The notes under the pieces are model-generated. The model saw only the letters and a program-made list of their open reading frames with translations, did not search any database and was not told the origin of the DNA. The position numbers and the translations under genes were made by a program. Positions 54,048-62,523 of a stretch of 64,000 nt of DNA are shown here, piece by piece (the stretch's first letter is position 1; each line of letters opens with the position of its first letter). Source of the stretch: Nitrospirillum viridazoti (GTDB taxonomy: Bacteria; Pseudomonadota; Alphaproteobacteria; Azospirillales; Azospirillaceae); the NCBI RefSeq assembly GCF_007827975.1, contig NZ_VITT01000037.1; one strand, written 5' to 3'.

Positions 54048-55196
54048 TCAGCGGCGCTGAGCCCGGTGGTAGGGGATGGGGATGGGCCGGGCCGCATGCT
54101 CTTCCTTGCGGCTGGCCGACATCTCGATCTCCATGCGGGCGATCACCTTGCGCAGTTCGTGCAGCGCGTCGGTCAGGCCCTGCATGCCGCCTTCGGGATT
54201 GGCCTTCCAGGCGGTATAGGCCTCGGCGCTGCGTTGCGCGGCCGCGATCATGCGCTGGTCGGCCGGTTCCGTCGGCGTCTCGGCCGCTTCCAGGCGGGCG
54301 GCGTTGCGCTGCTGCTGGCGGTAGGGATATTCCGAACCCACCGGACGGTCGCTGTTGTAGGGGCGGTCCAGCAACTGGTCCATGCTGTCGGTGTCGACCG
54401 GGGCGCGGTTGCCCTGGCGGTCGCCATAGGGGCGCTGGCCCTGGCTGACGGCCGGCGGCTGGCTGCGTTCCTGGGCGGCATTGGCCACGGCGGCGCCGGT
54501 CAGGGTGCGGCGCTCGCCCCGCTGCGGACGATCACCGAACCGGTCGCCCCGGGGCTGCTCCCCTTCGGCGCGGTCGGCCCGCGGCTCACGCTCCGTACGG
54601 CCTTCGCGGCCCTCATGGGAACGACCTTCCTGGGAGCGGCCCTCTTGCGAACGGCCCTCATGGGAACGGCCCTCATGGGAACGAACGGGGCGTTCGCCAC
54701 GGGCGCCGCGCTCACCGGTGGCGCGCGGGGCGCGCTGCGGCTGCTCGGCGACGGGAGCGGCTGCCACGGGGGCGGGGGGCACGGGGGCGGCTTCCACGGT
54801 GGCGGGAGCCGCCTGGGGTGCGGCCGGCGCCTCCGTCACCACCGGCTGCTCCAGCGGCAGAGCCGGGGCAGGGGCGGCGGCGGGCGCCTCCGCCTTGGGC
54901 GCGCGGGCCGGCTTGGGCGCGGGGGCCGCCTCCACGGCTGGCGCGGGGGCGTCGCCGCCCTCACCGGGCTGCGCCGTCTCAGCCTTGCGCACGATGTAGG
55001 AAATGGCGCTGGGCGTGCAGTCGAACTCGCGGGCGATGGCCGACAGCGTGGCGCCGGCGCGATACCGTTCCAGAATGGACGGCCAAGCCGATTGCGGGAT
55101 GCGGCCGCGCCGCTTGGGGGCGTCGCCGTCGGCTTCCTTCTCCACGCCTTCCTGGTTCTGGATATCGCTAGGCTGCCACAGGGGCTCTTGGGTCAT
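54048..55196 (-). CDS. Helix-turn-helix protein with pentapeptide repeats
   Basis: 382 residues. A helix-turn-helix lies at about 45-71 (YRAGATLSAIAREFDCTPSA), like resolvase- or GcrA-type DNA-binding helices, followed by an Ala/Pro-rich region, a highly charged region with five RS(H/Q)EG repeats and many Arg, and a conserved C-terminal helix (LTDALHELRKVIARMEIEMSASR). The disordered middle with basic residues suggests nucleic-acid contact. ATG 55196 is preferred to GTG 55205. A 660-base spacer lies upstream. I recognise the type from Rhodospirillales but not a function. Confidence 0.8.
   Translation of the reverse strand: MTQEPLWQPSDIQNQEGVEKEADGDAPKRRGRIPQSAWPSILERYRAGATLSAIAREFDCTPSAISYIVRKAETAQPGEGGDAPAPAVEAAPAPKPARAPKAEAPAAAPAPALPLEQPVVTEAPAAPQAAPATVEAAPVPPAPVAAAPVAEQPQRAPRATGERGARGERPVRSHEGRSHEGRSQEGRSQEGRSHEGREGRTEREPRADRAEGEQPRGDRFGDRPQRGERRTLTGAAVANAAQERSQPPAVSQGQRPYGDRQGNRAPVDTDSMDQLLDRPYNSDRPVGSEYPYRQQQRNAARLEAAETPTEPADQRMIAAAQRSAEAYTAWKANPEGGMQGLTDALHELRKVIARMEIEMSASRKEEHAARPIPIPYHRAQRR
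54610..54684. repeat. Five 15-bp tandem units inside the helix-turn-helix gene
   Basis: Units of the type CCCTCATGGGAACGG repeat five times, at 54610, 54625, 54640, 54655 and 54670, with few differences. On the coding (minus) strand they give RSHEG or RSQEG. The 15-base period keeps frame. Confidence 0.85.
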
Positions 55197-55858
55197 GTCT
55201 GTCACACATCATTCAAAAGGCCGGCAGCCGAACGATGGGGGCTGACCCGGCGGTCACGGACGGGTGTGTGCAAGGCGCGCCGTCGACACGGGCCAAAGCC
55301 CGCCGTGGCGGCACTCCTGATGTCGTCGCCGTTTTTACAACGACGGACCACACCTTTTAAAAGCGATATTCAAAACCCCTAAGTATTCCGTCGTCTTTTT
55401 AAGCAAAGACTGGGATACCGGCGCGGCGCCACACGGATCTACGCCCGAAGGGCGACGACGCAAGGTTTATGAAAATCCAATTGAACTGAAGTGCCGGGTC
55501 GCCGTTGCGAATGTCCGCCAGGGCTGGCCGGTGACACCCAAGTCCTGACCTTTATTTAAAAGAAAATCCTTGGACTGCAAGCGCTGATTCCATCGTCATC
55601 GCTCTTTTTTAAAAACCTCATTCGCCGACTCGCTCGCAGCCCCCCGGATGGCCGTGCTGACGGCCGTGTCGGCAGGCCCTCGGCCTAGGCGGAATGGAGG
55701 GCGGCTCCCCCGGAAGGCCAGAGTCCCTGGGCATTCTGGTGCCGGGGGCCTGTGCGCTGCCGCCACCGTCTTCCTTTAAGCCCATCCTCCCCGCGACTCA
55801 GGATCCCTATCCCGGCCTACCTTGCCGTCCGGGGGTGGCGCTGCTATGCCCATAGGCC
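55197..55858. other. Gene-poor spacer upstream of the helix-turn-helix gene
   Basis: 660 bases without a convincing gene. It contains AT-rich blocks rare in this genome (TTTTAAAAG near 55357, TTTAAAAGAAAA near 55554, TTTTTTAAAAA near 55606) and GC inverted repeats near 55650-55750. It may hold the promoter and a long leader of the minus-strand gene, or a small RNA. Confidence 0.4.
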
Positions 55859-56149
55859 ATGGCCAAGCGATCCGCCCCCTCCCGTTCCGCTGCATCCTCC
55901 CGTCAAAGCGGCAGCCGCCCCAAGAGTACCCGCCGCACGGCAGGCTCGGCGCGCAAGGTGCCGGCCGCGCCCCCGCCGGTGTCCGTTCGCATCACGCCCC
56001 GGGCCCGCTGGCATATGGCGGCGGCGGCACAGGTGATCGCCGGTGCGGTACTCATCTTGGCCTCGCCCGCGCTGTGGGCGGCCATCGTCGCCCTCCTGCT
56101 GTTCGCGACGGCGGCCGGCACCCTGATCTGGGCCCGCCGCCAGGCTTGA
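55859..56149 (+). CDS. Small hypothetical membrane protein
   Basis: 96 residues: a Ser/Arg/Lys-rich N-terminal half and two closely spaced hydrophobic segments (MAAAAQVIAGAVLILA and LWAAIVALLLFATAAGTLI) before a basic end. The pattern is convincing, but no good ribosome site precedes the ATG and frames on both strands are open here. Codon composition and the charge/hydrophobic arrangement favour this frame. Confidence 0.5.
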   Translation: MAKRSAPSRSAASSRQSGSRPKSTRRTAGSARKVPAAPPPVSVRITPRARWHMAAAAQVIAGAVLILASPALWAAIVALLLFATAAGTLIWARRQA

Positions 56150-56206
56150 CACCCTCTCCAGGACGGGCCCCCAAGATGCCCCAGGTCGGGTCACTCACCG
56201 TTAAGG

Positions 56207-57163
56207 TCAGCGCTGGATGGGCCAGAGCCAGGCGGCGCCGCGAACGCCGCTGGAGTCACCGTGCCGCGCCGGGCGGATGGGGGTGGCGACATCGGGGGAG
56301 AAACACCAAGCCGCCAGCCGCCGCGGCAGGCGCTCATAAAGATGGGGCATGTTGGACAGGCCGCCGCCCAGGATGATGACGTCCGGATCCAACAAATTGA
56401 CCACACCAGCCAGCCCGCGCGCCAGCCGGTCGACATGGCGGTCCAGGGCCGCTTGCGCCGGGCCGTCGCCGCTCGCGGCCAGGGCGGCCACCTCCACCGC
56501 CGTCAGGACGCGGCCGGTGGCGCGGGTGTAGTCGTCGGCCAGCCCGGGCCCGGAGATCCAGGTTTCCAGGCAGCCCCGACGGCCGCAGTAGCAGGCAGGG
56601 CCCGGCCGTTCGTCCTCCATCCGAGTCCCCACTCCGGGCTCCTCACCAGGCGCATCCGACGGCTGCGGCCAGGGCAGGGGACTGTGGCCCCATTCGCCCG
56701 CGGCGGCGTGCTGGCCGGTGATGATGCGTCCGTCCACCACCACGCCCCCGCCACAGCCGGTACCCAGGATGGCGGCGAAGACGGTGCGGCAGCCGGCACC
56801 AGCCCCATTGGCGGCTTCCGACAGGGCCAGGCAGTTGGCGTCGTTTTGCAGCCGCACAGGCCGGCCTATGGCTGCCGTAAGGTCACGGTCCAGCGCATGG
56901 CCGTTCAGCCAGGTGGAATTGGCGTTCTTCACCAGGCCGGTGAGGGGGGACAGCACGCCGGGTATGCCCACGCCCACGCTGGCGGGGGCCGGTGCCCCGA
57001 TCTCGGCATCCAGCCAGGCGACAAGCCCGGCCACCGCGGCCAGGGTGGCGCCGTAATCGTCACGGGGGGCGGAAATGCGGCGGCGGGCCAACTCCTCTCC
57101 CTGGTCACTCAGGGCCAGCCCTTCGATCTTCGTTCCACCCAGGTCGATGCCAATCCGGGCCAT
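56207..57163 (-). CDS. ROK-family sugar kinase (fructokinase-like)
   Basis: 318 residues starting MARIGIDLGGTKIEGLAL, the ROK phosphate motif. VGVGIPGVLSP, LQNDANCLALSEA, and GTGCGGGVVVDG follow, and the zinc-binding CYCGRRGCLETWISG is intact. Such enzymes phosphorylate fructose, mannose, glucose or N-acetyl sugars with ATP. Single gene, convergent with the small membrane protein. Confidence 0.92.
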   Translation of the reverse strand: MARIGIDLGGTKIEGLALSDQGEELARRRISAPRDDYGATLAAVAGLVAWLDAEIGAPAPASVGVGIPGVLSPLTGLVKNANSTWLNGHALDRDLTAAIGRPVRLQNDANCLALSEAANGAGAGCRTVFAAILGTGCGGGVVVDGRIITGQHAAAGEWGHSPLPWPQPSDAPGEEPGVGTRMEDERPGPACYCGRRGCLETWISGPGLADDYTRATGRVLTAVEVAALAASGDGPAQAALDRHVDRLARGLAGVVNLLDPDVIILGGGLSNMPHLYERLPRRLAAWCFSPDVATPIRPARHGDSSGVRGAAWLWPIQR

Positions 57164-57387
57164 GGCGTTTCCTCATTTTCATGGAACGGTGATGCCAGGA
57201 CCCCGCCCTTATGGGCTAGGTCGCGCCCGACTCTTGCTCATGGTGGGCATGCGGGGCTAAAAGTACAAGATGTGGTGGATGCGGGGGCCTGATCGCGGGC
57301 GTTCTCCCTGGCCTTGACCGGCGTGGGGGATGTCTTCATGGGGATGTGCCGCGCCGCCACCACGATGCCGATCGTTCCTATACTGAT

Positions 57388-58113
57388 ATGGATACCCGCG
57401 CCATGACGCGTGCCCGTTTGCTCGCCGCCCCCCTCCTGTCCCTTGCGCTGGCCGCCGCCGTAAGCGCGCCGGCTTTCGCCGCCGACAAGACGACCCCGGC
57501 CAAGAAGGCCGCGGCATCCAAGAAGGCCGCACCGGAAAAGGCCGCCAAGACACCCCCCAAGGCGGCCAAGGTGTCGGGCCCCTGCTATTCCCCGGCGGAG
57601 TTTGATGCCGAACAGGCCATCCGCTACCACACCCGTCTGATGGTGATCGGCCTGACCTGCCAGCAGCTGGGCGGGAACTACGAAGGCCTCTATGTGCGCT
57701 ACAAGAAGTTCACGCTGGCGCATAAGACGCAGATCATCGCTTGGGAAGACTCGCTGATCGCCCGCTACCGTAAGACGGCCAAGGGCAACCCCAACCGCGC
57801 GCTGGACACCTTGCGCACCCACTTGGCCAACGAGATGTCGCAGCACATCGCGGCCGTCTCCACGGACATCTACTGCGCCCAGCATGCCGACATGCTGGCT
57901 CAGGCTGAGCTGATGAGCGACGCCGACGTGGTGAAGACCGTCACCAACGACGCCGTCGTCCGCGTGTCGGAGCTGCCGCGCTGCGACCTGCCGCCGCCGG
58001 TCATGACCGCCGCCACGGCCAGCGACCGCATCACCGGTCCCACCCCCGCGGTCGCGATTCCCACGGCCGCCGCGAAGGATGCCGGCGGTGCGGCCAGCGG
58101 CGCGTCCCACTAA
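57388..58113 (+). CDS. Exported hypothetical protein with Lys/Ala linker
   Basis: 241 residues. Signal peptide LLSLALAAAVSAPAFA is followed by a KKAA-rich low-complexity linker and a conserved-looking core with three Cys (GPCYSPAEFD, LTCQQLGGNY, IYCAQHAD). The core is mostly helical. Function unknown; the basic linker may contact the cell wall or outer membrane. ATG 57388 and 57403 are both possible. A strong hairpin follows. Confidence 0.75.
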   Translation: MDTRAMTRARLLAAPLLSLALAAAVSAPAFAADKTTPAKKAAASKKAAPEKAAKTPPKAAKVSGPCYSPAEFDAEQAIRYHTRLMVIGLTCQQLGGNYEGLYVRYKKFTLAHKTQIIAWEDSLIARYRKTAKGNPNRALDTLRTHLANEMSQHIAAVSTDIYCAQHADMLAQAELMSDADVVKTVTNDAVVRVSELPRCDLPPPVMTAATASDRITGPTPAVAIPTAAAKDAGGAASGASH

Positions 58114-58133
58114 CGGTAGTGCCACAGGTCATA

Positions 58134-58165
58134 AGGCCCACGCCCGAATTTCCGGGTGTGGGCCT
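58134..58165 (+). terminator. Hairpin terminator of the exported hypothetical gene
   Basis: AGGCCCACGCCCG (58134-58146) pairs with CGGGTGTGGGCCT (58153-58165), 13 pairs with one G-U, six-base loop, 20 bases after the stop codon. No T run follows. Confidence 0.65.
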
Positions 58166-58320
58166 AAGGGCCAGCCCGGGCGGGGGATAACAAAGGGCTG
58201 GTGACAAAGTAACGCTATGCCCATAAGCGTGGTGGAAATCGTAATGCCGGGGATTGTTTAATTCGCTCCGCAAGTCGGCGCCCTTCCCGTGAGGCGCGCC
58301 TGATGAAAGGAGAATGGGTT

Positions 58321-58659
58321 ATGCCCAATAGAATAGCTCTCCGCGAGGCTCTGGATATTATGCCCGCTGGTGGTGAGCCTATTGAATTTTCGTCCACCCA
58401 TGACCCCACCCATGACCAGGAAACGAAAGTCGCCCGTCCGGCCCACCCCCCGGCCCACGCGATGGGTTCGGCGCTGCCCGATCCGATGGCATATGTCATT
58501 GAAATCGACGAGGAAGCGGTGGGACTGGTGACGGTGCATCCCGACGGCATGGCCTTCCACGCGGTTCACATGCGCGCCCAGGCCCTTGACGGGCAAGTCT
58601 TCGCCGACGCGGCGGCGGCCCGTGCTGCGGCAGAATCGGCATTTTACGGTCGTCAATGA
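58321..58659 (+). CDS. Small hypothetical protein
   Basis: 112 residues, soluble. The C-terminal half (AYVIEIDEEAVGLVTVHPDGMAFHAVHMRAQALDG) looks like a compact alpha/beta domain; the N-terminal half is His/Pro-rich. AAAGGAG at 58304-58310 is a good ribosome site for the ATG at 58321, so the ATG at 58303 that overlaps it is not used. No known family. Confidence 0.7.
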   Translation: MPNRIALREALDIMPAGGEPIEFSSTHDPTHDQETKVARPAHPPAHAMGSALPDPMAYVIEIDEEAVGLVTVHPDGMAFHAVHMRAQALDGQVFADAAAARAAAESAFYGRQ

Positions 58660-58741
58660 CATTGGGGCTAACTAAAGCCCTAAGACCGTGCAATATGCGA
58701 ATGGCGGATGGGGCCCCCGCTACTTATGCAAACCGCGGCCC

Positions 58742-58770
58742 TTGAAAATCCCTGCCTCAGTTTAACCTTA
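58742..58770 (+). promoter_or_regulatory. Possible promoter of the OmpA-family gene
   Basis: TTGAAA (58742-58747) followed by the AT-rich stretch TTTAACCTTATTT (58761-58773) could form a sigma-70 promoter about 240 bases before the start codon, leaving a long leader. Spacing cannot be fixed by eye. Confidence 0.35.
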
Positions 58771-58802
58771 TTTCCATCCGATCAACGGCGTGTCCTGACG
58801 GG

Positions 58803-58978
58803 CCGAACGGCGTAGCTCACAAGGCTGGGTTGCTCCCCGTTCGGTGTTGAAGGATTGAATTAACTCAGGACGTTGTCTAACCCTGCCGTTCGGCGGGACA
58901 ATCAAAGGCGCCACGTCCTGGCGCGAAGGGTAGTCTTAATTCAACCGAGGGTTCCTTTGGGGAGACGTACCCCTCGGT
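58803..58978 (+). promoter_or_regulatory. Structured mRNA leader of the OmpA-family gene
   Basis: Three perfect 8-base inverted repeats: CCGAACGG (58803) with CCGTTCGG (58837); CAGGACGT (58866) with ACGTCCTG (58913); ACCGAGGG (58944) with CCCTCGGT (58971), the last ending five bases before the AGGAGG site. A second CCGTTCGG at 58886 could compete for the first stem. Stem-loops of this sort stabilise or regulate ompA mRNAs in enterobacteria. Confidence 0.65.
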
Positions 58979-58999
58979 CAGAAGGAGGAGAAACGACGA

Positions 59000-60070
59000 A
59001 TGAAACTCCGTCATTCATTACTGTGCGCGGTGTTCGCGCTCGGTCTGCCGGCCACCGCGCTGGCCCAGACCAACGAGGGCTACTACCTCGGTGCCCAGGC
59101 CGGTGTGAACTGGGCTGACAAGACCGACCTGAAGGGCCCGGTCTACACCGACAAGGCCGACTTCACGACCTCGCCCACCGGCCTGGTCGAGGGTGGCTAC
59201 AAGTTCGGCAACGGCGTCCGCGTCGGTGCGGAAATCGGTTACGGTGGCAGCACCGTCGGCGACATCACCGGCGGCGGCCCGGGCCGCGCCGGCGGCGCCG
59301 GCGACCTGACTGCCCTGACCTTCATGGCCGTCACCTACTACGAGTTCAACGTCGACAGCCCGCTGCGTCCCTATGTCGGCGCCGGTATCGGTTTCGGCCG
59401 CTACAAGTTCGACGGCGTGGGCGACCTGTACACGCCGGGCCTGTCGGTGGAGACCTCCACCACCGCCTTCACCTACCAGCTGGCCGCCGGCGTCGCCTAC
59501 GCGCTGAGCGACAACCTGGACTTCACCGTCGGCTACCGCTTCATGGGCACGCCGGACACCACCTACGAGCCGTCGAACGCTCCGAAGTTCAAGGCCGGCT
59601 ACCAGAACCACTCGGTCCTGGTTGGTCTGCGCTACACCTTCGGTGCCCCGCCGGCTCCGGCGCCCAAGCCGACCCCGGCCGTGGCTCCGCCGGCTCCCCC
59701 GCCGCCCCCGCCCCCGCCGCCCCCGCCGCCGGCTCCGTCCATTTCGCGGAACTTCACGGTGTTCTTCGACTGGGACAAGACGGACCTGTCGGCTGACGCC
59801 AAGACCGTTCTGGACAACGCTGCCAAGGACGCCGGTACCGGCCACATCACGAAGATCAACGTGACGGGCTATACCGACCGTTCCGGCACGGACGCTTACA
59901 ACCTGAAGCTCTCCATGCGCCGCGCCGAGGCCGTGAAGGCTTACCTGACGTCCAAGGGCGTCGGTGCCTCCATCGCCACCGACGGCAAGGGCGAGTCCGA
60001 TCCGCTGGTCCCGACCGCGGACGGCGTGCGTGAGCCGTCCAACCGTCGCGCCGTCATCATTTTCCCCTGA
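59000..60070 (+). CDS. OmpA-family outer membrane protein
   Basis: 356 residues. Signal peptide ALGLPATALAQ; an eight-stranded-type barrel (about 23-215, GYYLGAQAGVNWAD to VLVGLRYTFG); a linker with a run of about 13 Pro; and a C-terminal OmpA domain with peptidoglycan contacts in NVTGYTDRSG and LSMRRAEAV. It links outer membrane to cell wall. AGGAGGAG sits 10 bases before the ATG; a long folded leader and a strong terminator mark it as a highly expressed single gene. Confidence 0.95.
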   Translation: MKLRHSLLCAVFALGLPATALAQTNEGYYLGAQAGVNWADKTDLKGPVYTDKADFTTSPTGLVEGGYKFGNGVRVGAEIGYGGSTVGDITGGGPGRAGGAGDLTALTFMAVTYYEFNVDSPLRPYVGAGIGFGRYKFDGVGDLYTPGLSVETSTTAFTYQLAAGVAYALSDNLDFTVGYRFMGTPDTTYEPSNAPKFKAGYQNHSVLVGLRYTFGAPPAPAPKPTPAVAPPAPPPPPPPPPPPPAPSISRNFTVFFDWDKTDLSADAKTVLDNAAKDAGTGHITKINVTGYTDRSGTDAYNLKLSMRRAEAVKAYLTSKGVGASIATDGKGESDPLVPTADGVREPSNRRAVIIFP

Positions 60071-60088
60071 TCCAATCAGGGGACCGGT

Positions 60089-60120
60089 AGCCGGACCTGG
60101 GCGAACCCAGGTCCGGCTTT
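60089..60120 (+). terminator. Rho-independent terminator of the OmpA-family gene
   Basis: AGCCGGACCTGGG (60089-60101) pairs perfectly with CCCAGGTCCGGCT (60106-60118) over a CGAA tetraloop, then TT. Confidence 0.88.
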
Positions 60121-60201
60121 CCGGCCAAATGAGGACGACGCCTTGCCGGGCATCCGACCTTTGGCTCCCGCCGGAGGGTCCGGTCCGCACGGTGGAAATA
60201 A

Positions 60202-60239
60202 GAAAGGGGCGCCACCCAGCCTGGGCGGCGCCCCTTTTC
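60202..60239. terminator. Second, bidirectional terminator
   Basis: GAAAGGGGCGCC (60202-60213) pairs with GGCGCCCCTTTTC (60227-60239), with CCCAG/CTGGG pairing inside. A and T runs flank both sides, so it can stop transcripts from the OmpA gene and from the converging response regulator. Confidence 0.85.
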
Positions 60240-60338
60240 ATTTATGCCGAAGGTTTCCCGGGCGGCTTGGGGCCATATCGGCGGCATGTTCATGCCGCTG
60301 CGGGACGCGACCGCGTTCGCCGCAGGTTGAGGGATTAC

Positions 60339-61001
60339 TTAACTAAGCGGACCGATGCCGCGCTGGATGGCCCAGACGGCGGCTTGGGTGCGATTCTGCG
60401 CGCCGATTTTGCGCATCACGTTCTTGAAATGCATCTTCACCGTGGACTCGGTGATTTCCAGCCGGCGGGCGATGGATTTGTTGGACTGGCCCGCCAGCAG
60501 GCAGCCCAGGATTTGAATCTCGCGCCGCGACAGGTCGGCAGTGGCCGCCACCAGATCGGCCGGCGTGGGCCCCTGGGGCTGCTGCGCCTGGGCCACCAGG
60601 GCGGCGGCGCGCGGCGGAAACACGGCATCGCCGGCCAGGATCAGTTCCAGCGCGTCGCGCAGGGTGGCGACGCCGGATGATTTGGACAGGTGGCCGTCCA
60701 TGCCGGCGAACAGGCTGGCCTTCAGCACCGAATCGCTGGTGTCGGAGGTCAGCACCGCGATGCGGGTCTGGGGGGCGGACGCGCGCAGGCGCCGCAGCTC
60801 GCTGGCCACGCGCGGCGGGTCTATGCCCCAAGGGTCGACCATGATCAAATCGGGCGCCGCGATGTCTCGCAGCACCTTCATTGCTTCCTCAACCGAAGGG
60901 ACGGGCGGTAACAGCTGAAAGCTATCTTCCCCCAGCAATGTACCCAGTGCCGCCCCGAACAACTGATCCTGGTCGATCAGAAGAACGCTGCGGCCTGTCA
61001 T
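60339..61001 (-). CDS. LuxR-type response regulator
   Basis: 220 residues. Receiver domain with the acidic pair in LLIDQD, phosphoacceptor Asp in LIMVDPWG, Thr in VLTSD and Lys in LSKSS; then a LuxR helix-turn-helix (LSRREIQILGCLLAGQSNKSIA, STVKMHFKNVMRKIG). No partner kinase is in the window. It is divergent from a paralogous regulator 540 bases away. Confidence 0.92.
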   Translation of the reverse strand: MTGRSVLLIDQDQLFGAALGTLLGEDSFQLLPPVPSVEEAMKVLRDIAAPDLIMVDPWGIDPPRVASELRRLRASAPQTRIAVLTSDTSDSVLKASLFAGMDGHLSKSSGVATLRDALELILAGDAVFPPRAAALVAQAQQPQGPTPADLVAATADLSRREIQILGCLLAGQSNKSIARRLEITESTVKMHFKNVMRKIGAQNRTQAAVWAIQRGIGPLS

Positions 61002-61540
61002 TGCCTATTCCCCCATTGTGATTGCGGTCTCCCCCACCGGAGACTGTTTATTAAAAATTTTACTAACATTGTCGTGGATACTCGTGAAATGTCGACGCTA
61101 ACCTGTTAACGCCCTATTTGCCCCATGGCCAGGTAATAGATCGCCAGTTCTATTGCGACAATCCTATGGGAAAGTGGCCCCGAACGCCATGTTTCTGTTG
61201 CGGCATGTCTGAAAACGGGTCACAGTCTGTCACATCGTGAGGTGGATCGTTTGGCCACCCGGGAAAATCGGAAGCCGCCTAGGGGGTACCACGGCGGAAA
61301 CGGGGTTCCTGGGGAAAAGAGGTTAGCCTGCCCCATTTTGGCCGTGATCGAATGGTCATAATGGTGAAGGTGTCGCTAACCAGTCAGGGTCACGCGTTCA
61401 TCGAAAGTGTCGGTCCGGCGGCCAAAGGTGCCGGAACCGATGGGCGATCATCAGGGACCTGCCACGCGGGGCCCGATGCCGGATGAAGCGTTTTGGATGG
61501 CCTGGGCCGGAAGTGGCCGGACTCGAACGTGGGGTTTCAG
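61002..61540. other. Divergent spacer between two response regulators
   Basis: 540 bases without a gene. AT-rich stretches near 61048-61065 (TTTATTAAAAATTTTAC) could hold the minus-strand promoter. TGTCACA occurs near 61228 but lacks a partner CGTC at the ECF41 distance. No clear hairpin or small gene found. Confidence 0.5.
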
Positions 61541-62341
61541 ATGATGAGCATGACCGCGCGTTTTCCCGGGACTGTCAGCAGTCTAGCCGAGGATGGTTTG
61601 GAAAACGGAATTGCCGGTGTGGGCGCTTCGCCCCGCCACCGCACTTTTCTCGTCGTGGATGGCCAGGCCCTGGTGCGCCGCGGCGCCGCCCTGATGCTGA
61701 CCACCCAGTTCCCGGGTGCGTCGGCGCTTGAGGCCGGCACCGTGGAGGAAGCGCTGACGCAGGCCATGTCCGCGCCGGGGATTGATCTCGTCCTGCTCGA
61801 TCTGGACAGCCTGTCCGGCAGCCGGGTCGAGGCCATCGCGCAGCTGACCTCCGCCCTGGGCTCTGTGCCCGTGGTGGCGGTGTCCGCCGTGCAGGAAGGG
61901 GATGAGGTCATCGCTTCCATCCGCGCCGGCGCCCGCGCTTATGTGCTGAAGACGGGCCCGACCGAGGTGCTGGAGCGTACGCTGACCCTGATCCTGTCGG
62001 GTGAGAATTACGTGGCCATGCCGCGCCAGGCGCTCACCGCCGCCTTGGCGGGCGTGCGCGGTGCTTCGGGCCCGGCCATGGGCCAGGCCCCGGCCAACCG
62101 TGAGGCCGCGTTGGCGGACCGCCTGACGGAACGCCAGCAGGACATTTTCCGCCTGATCCTGGCCGGCTGCTCCAACAAGGAAATCGCCCGCGAGTTGGGC
62201 GTGCTGGAAGGCACGGTCAAGGTTCACGTGCGCGCGGTGATGCAGAAGCTAGGTGCCAAGAACCGCACGCAGGTGGCCGTCGCCGCCGCGCGCAGTGGCT
62301 TCGGCAGCATGGCCTTCATGGCCGGCACCCTGACCAATTAA
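61541..62341 (+). CDS. LuxR-type response regulator with reduced receiver acidic pair
   Basis: 266 residues. The receiver-like domain keeps the phosphoacceptor region VLLDLDSLSG, VSAV and Lys in YVLKTGP, but the metal-binding acidic pair is VVDGQ, with one Asp replaced by Gly. The LuxR helix-turn-helix is complete (LTERQQDIFRLILAGCSNKEIA, GTVKVHVRAVMQKLG). About 35 residues precede the receiver. Likely start ATG 61541, though upstream in-frame starts exist. It resembles the divergent regulator at 60339. Confidence 0.88.
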   Translation: MMSMTARFPGTVSSLAEDGLENGIAGVGASPRHRTFLVVDGQALVRRGAALMLTTQFPGASALEAGTVEEALTQAMSAPGIDLVLLDLDSLSGSRVEAIAQLTSALGSVPVVAVSAVQEGDEVIASIRAGARAYVLKTGPTEVLERTLTLILSGENYVAMPRQALTAALAGVRGASGPAMGQAPANREAALADRLTERQQDIFRLILAGCSNKEIARELGVLEGTVKVHVRAVMQKLGAKNRTQVAVAAARSGFGSMAFMAGTLTN

Positions 62342-62383
62342 ATCGGCGACATGTTCCGGCCCCCAGGGGGCCTGTGCACGGTG

Positions 62384-62403
62384 CAGGGGCCTTCGGGCCC
62401 CTG
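62384..62403 (+). terminator. Terminator between the response regulator and cheZ
   Basis: CAGGGGCC (62384-62391) pairs with GGCCCCTG (62396-62403) over a TTCG tetraloop; TTGCCGTTTT follows. It lies between two converging genes. Confidence 0.75.
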
Positions 62404-62523
62404 TTGCCGTTTTGGGGCCTGTCGTCTTGCTGTTTGCCTATGCCGTGAATGTGGGAAATGAGCACCGACCGGCGTGAGCGTCCGCTCAAGCCGGTACCGA
62501 CTCCCGGTATTCGAGGGGGCCGC

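Noticed and set aside
55822..56376. Overlapping plus-strand frame of 184 codons around the small membrane protein
   Set aside because: Arg/Gly/Pro-rich composition without domains; the 96-residue frame with two membrane segments is more credible.
61225..61250. Second ECF41-like TGTCACA in the response regulator spacer
   Set aside because: No CGTC at 16-17 bases; the nearest CGT lies at the wrong distance.
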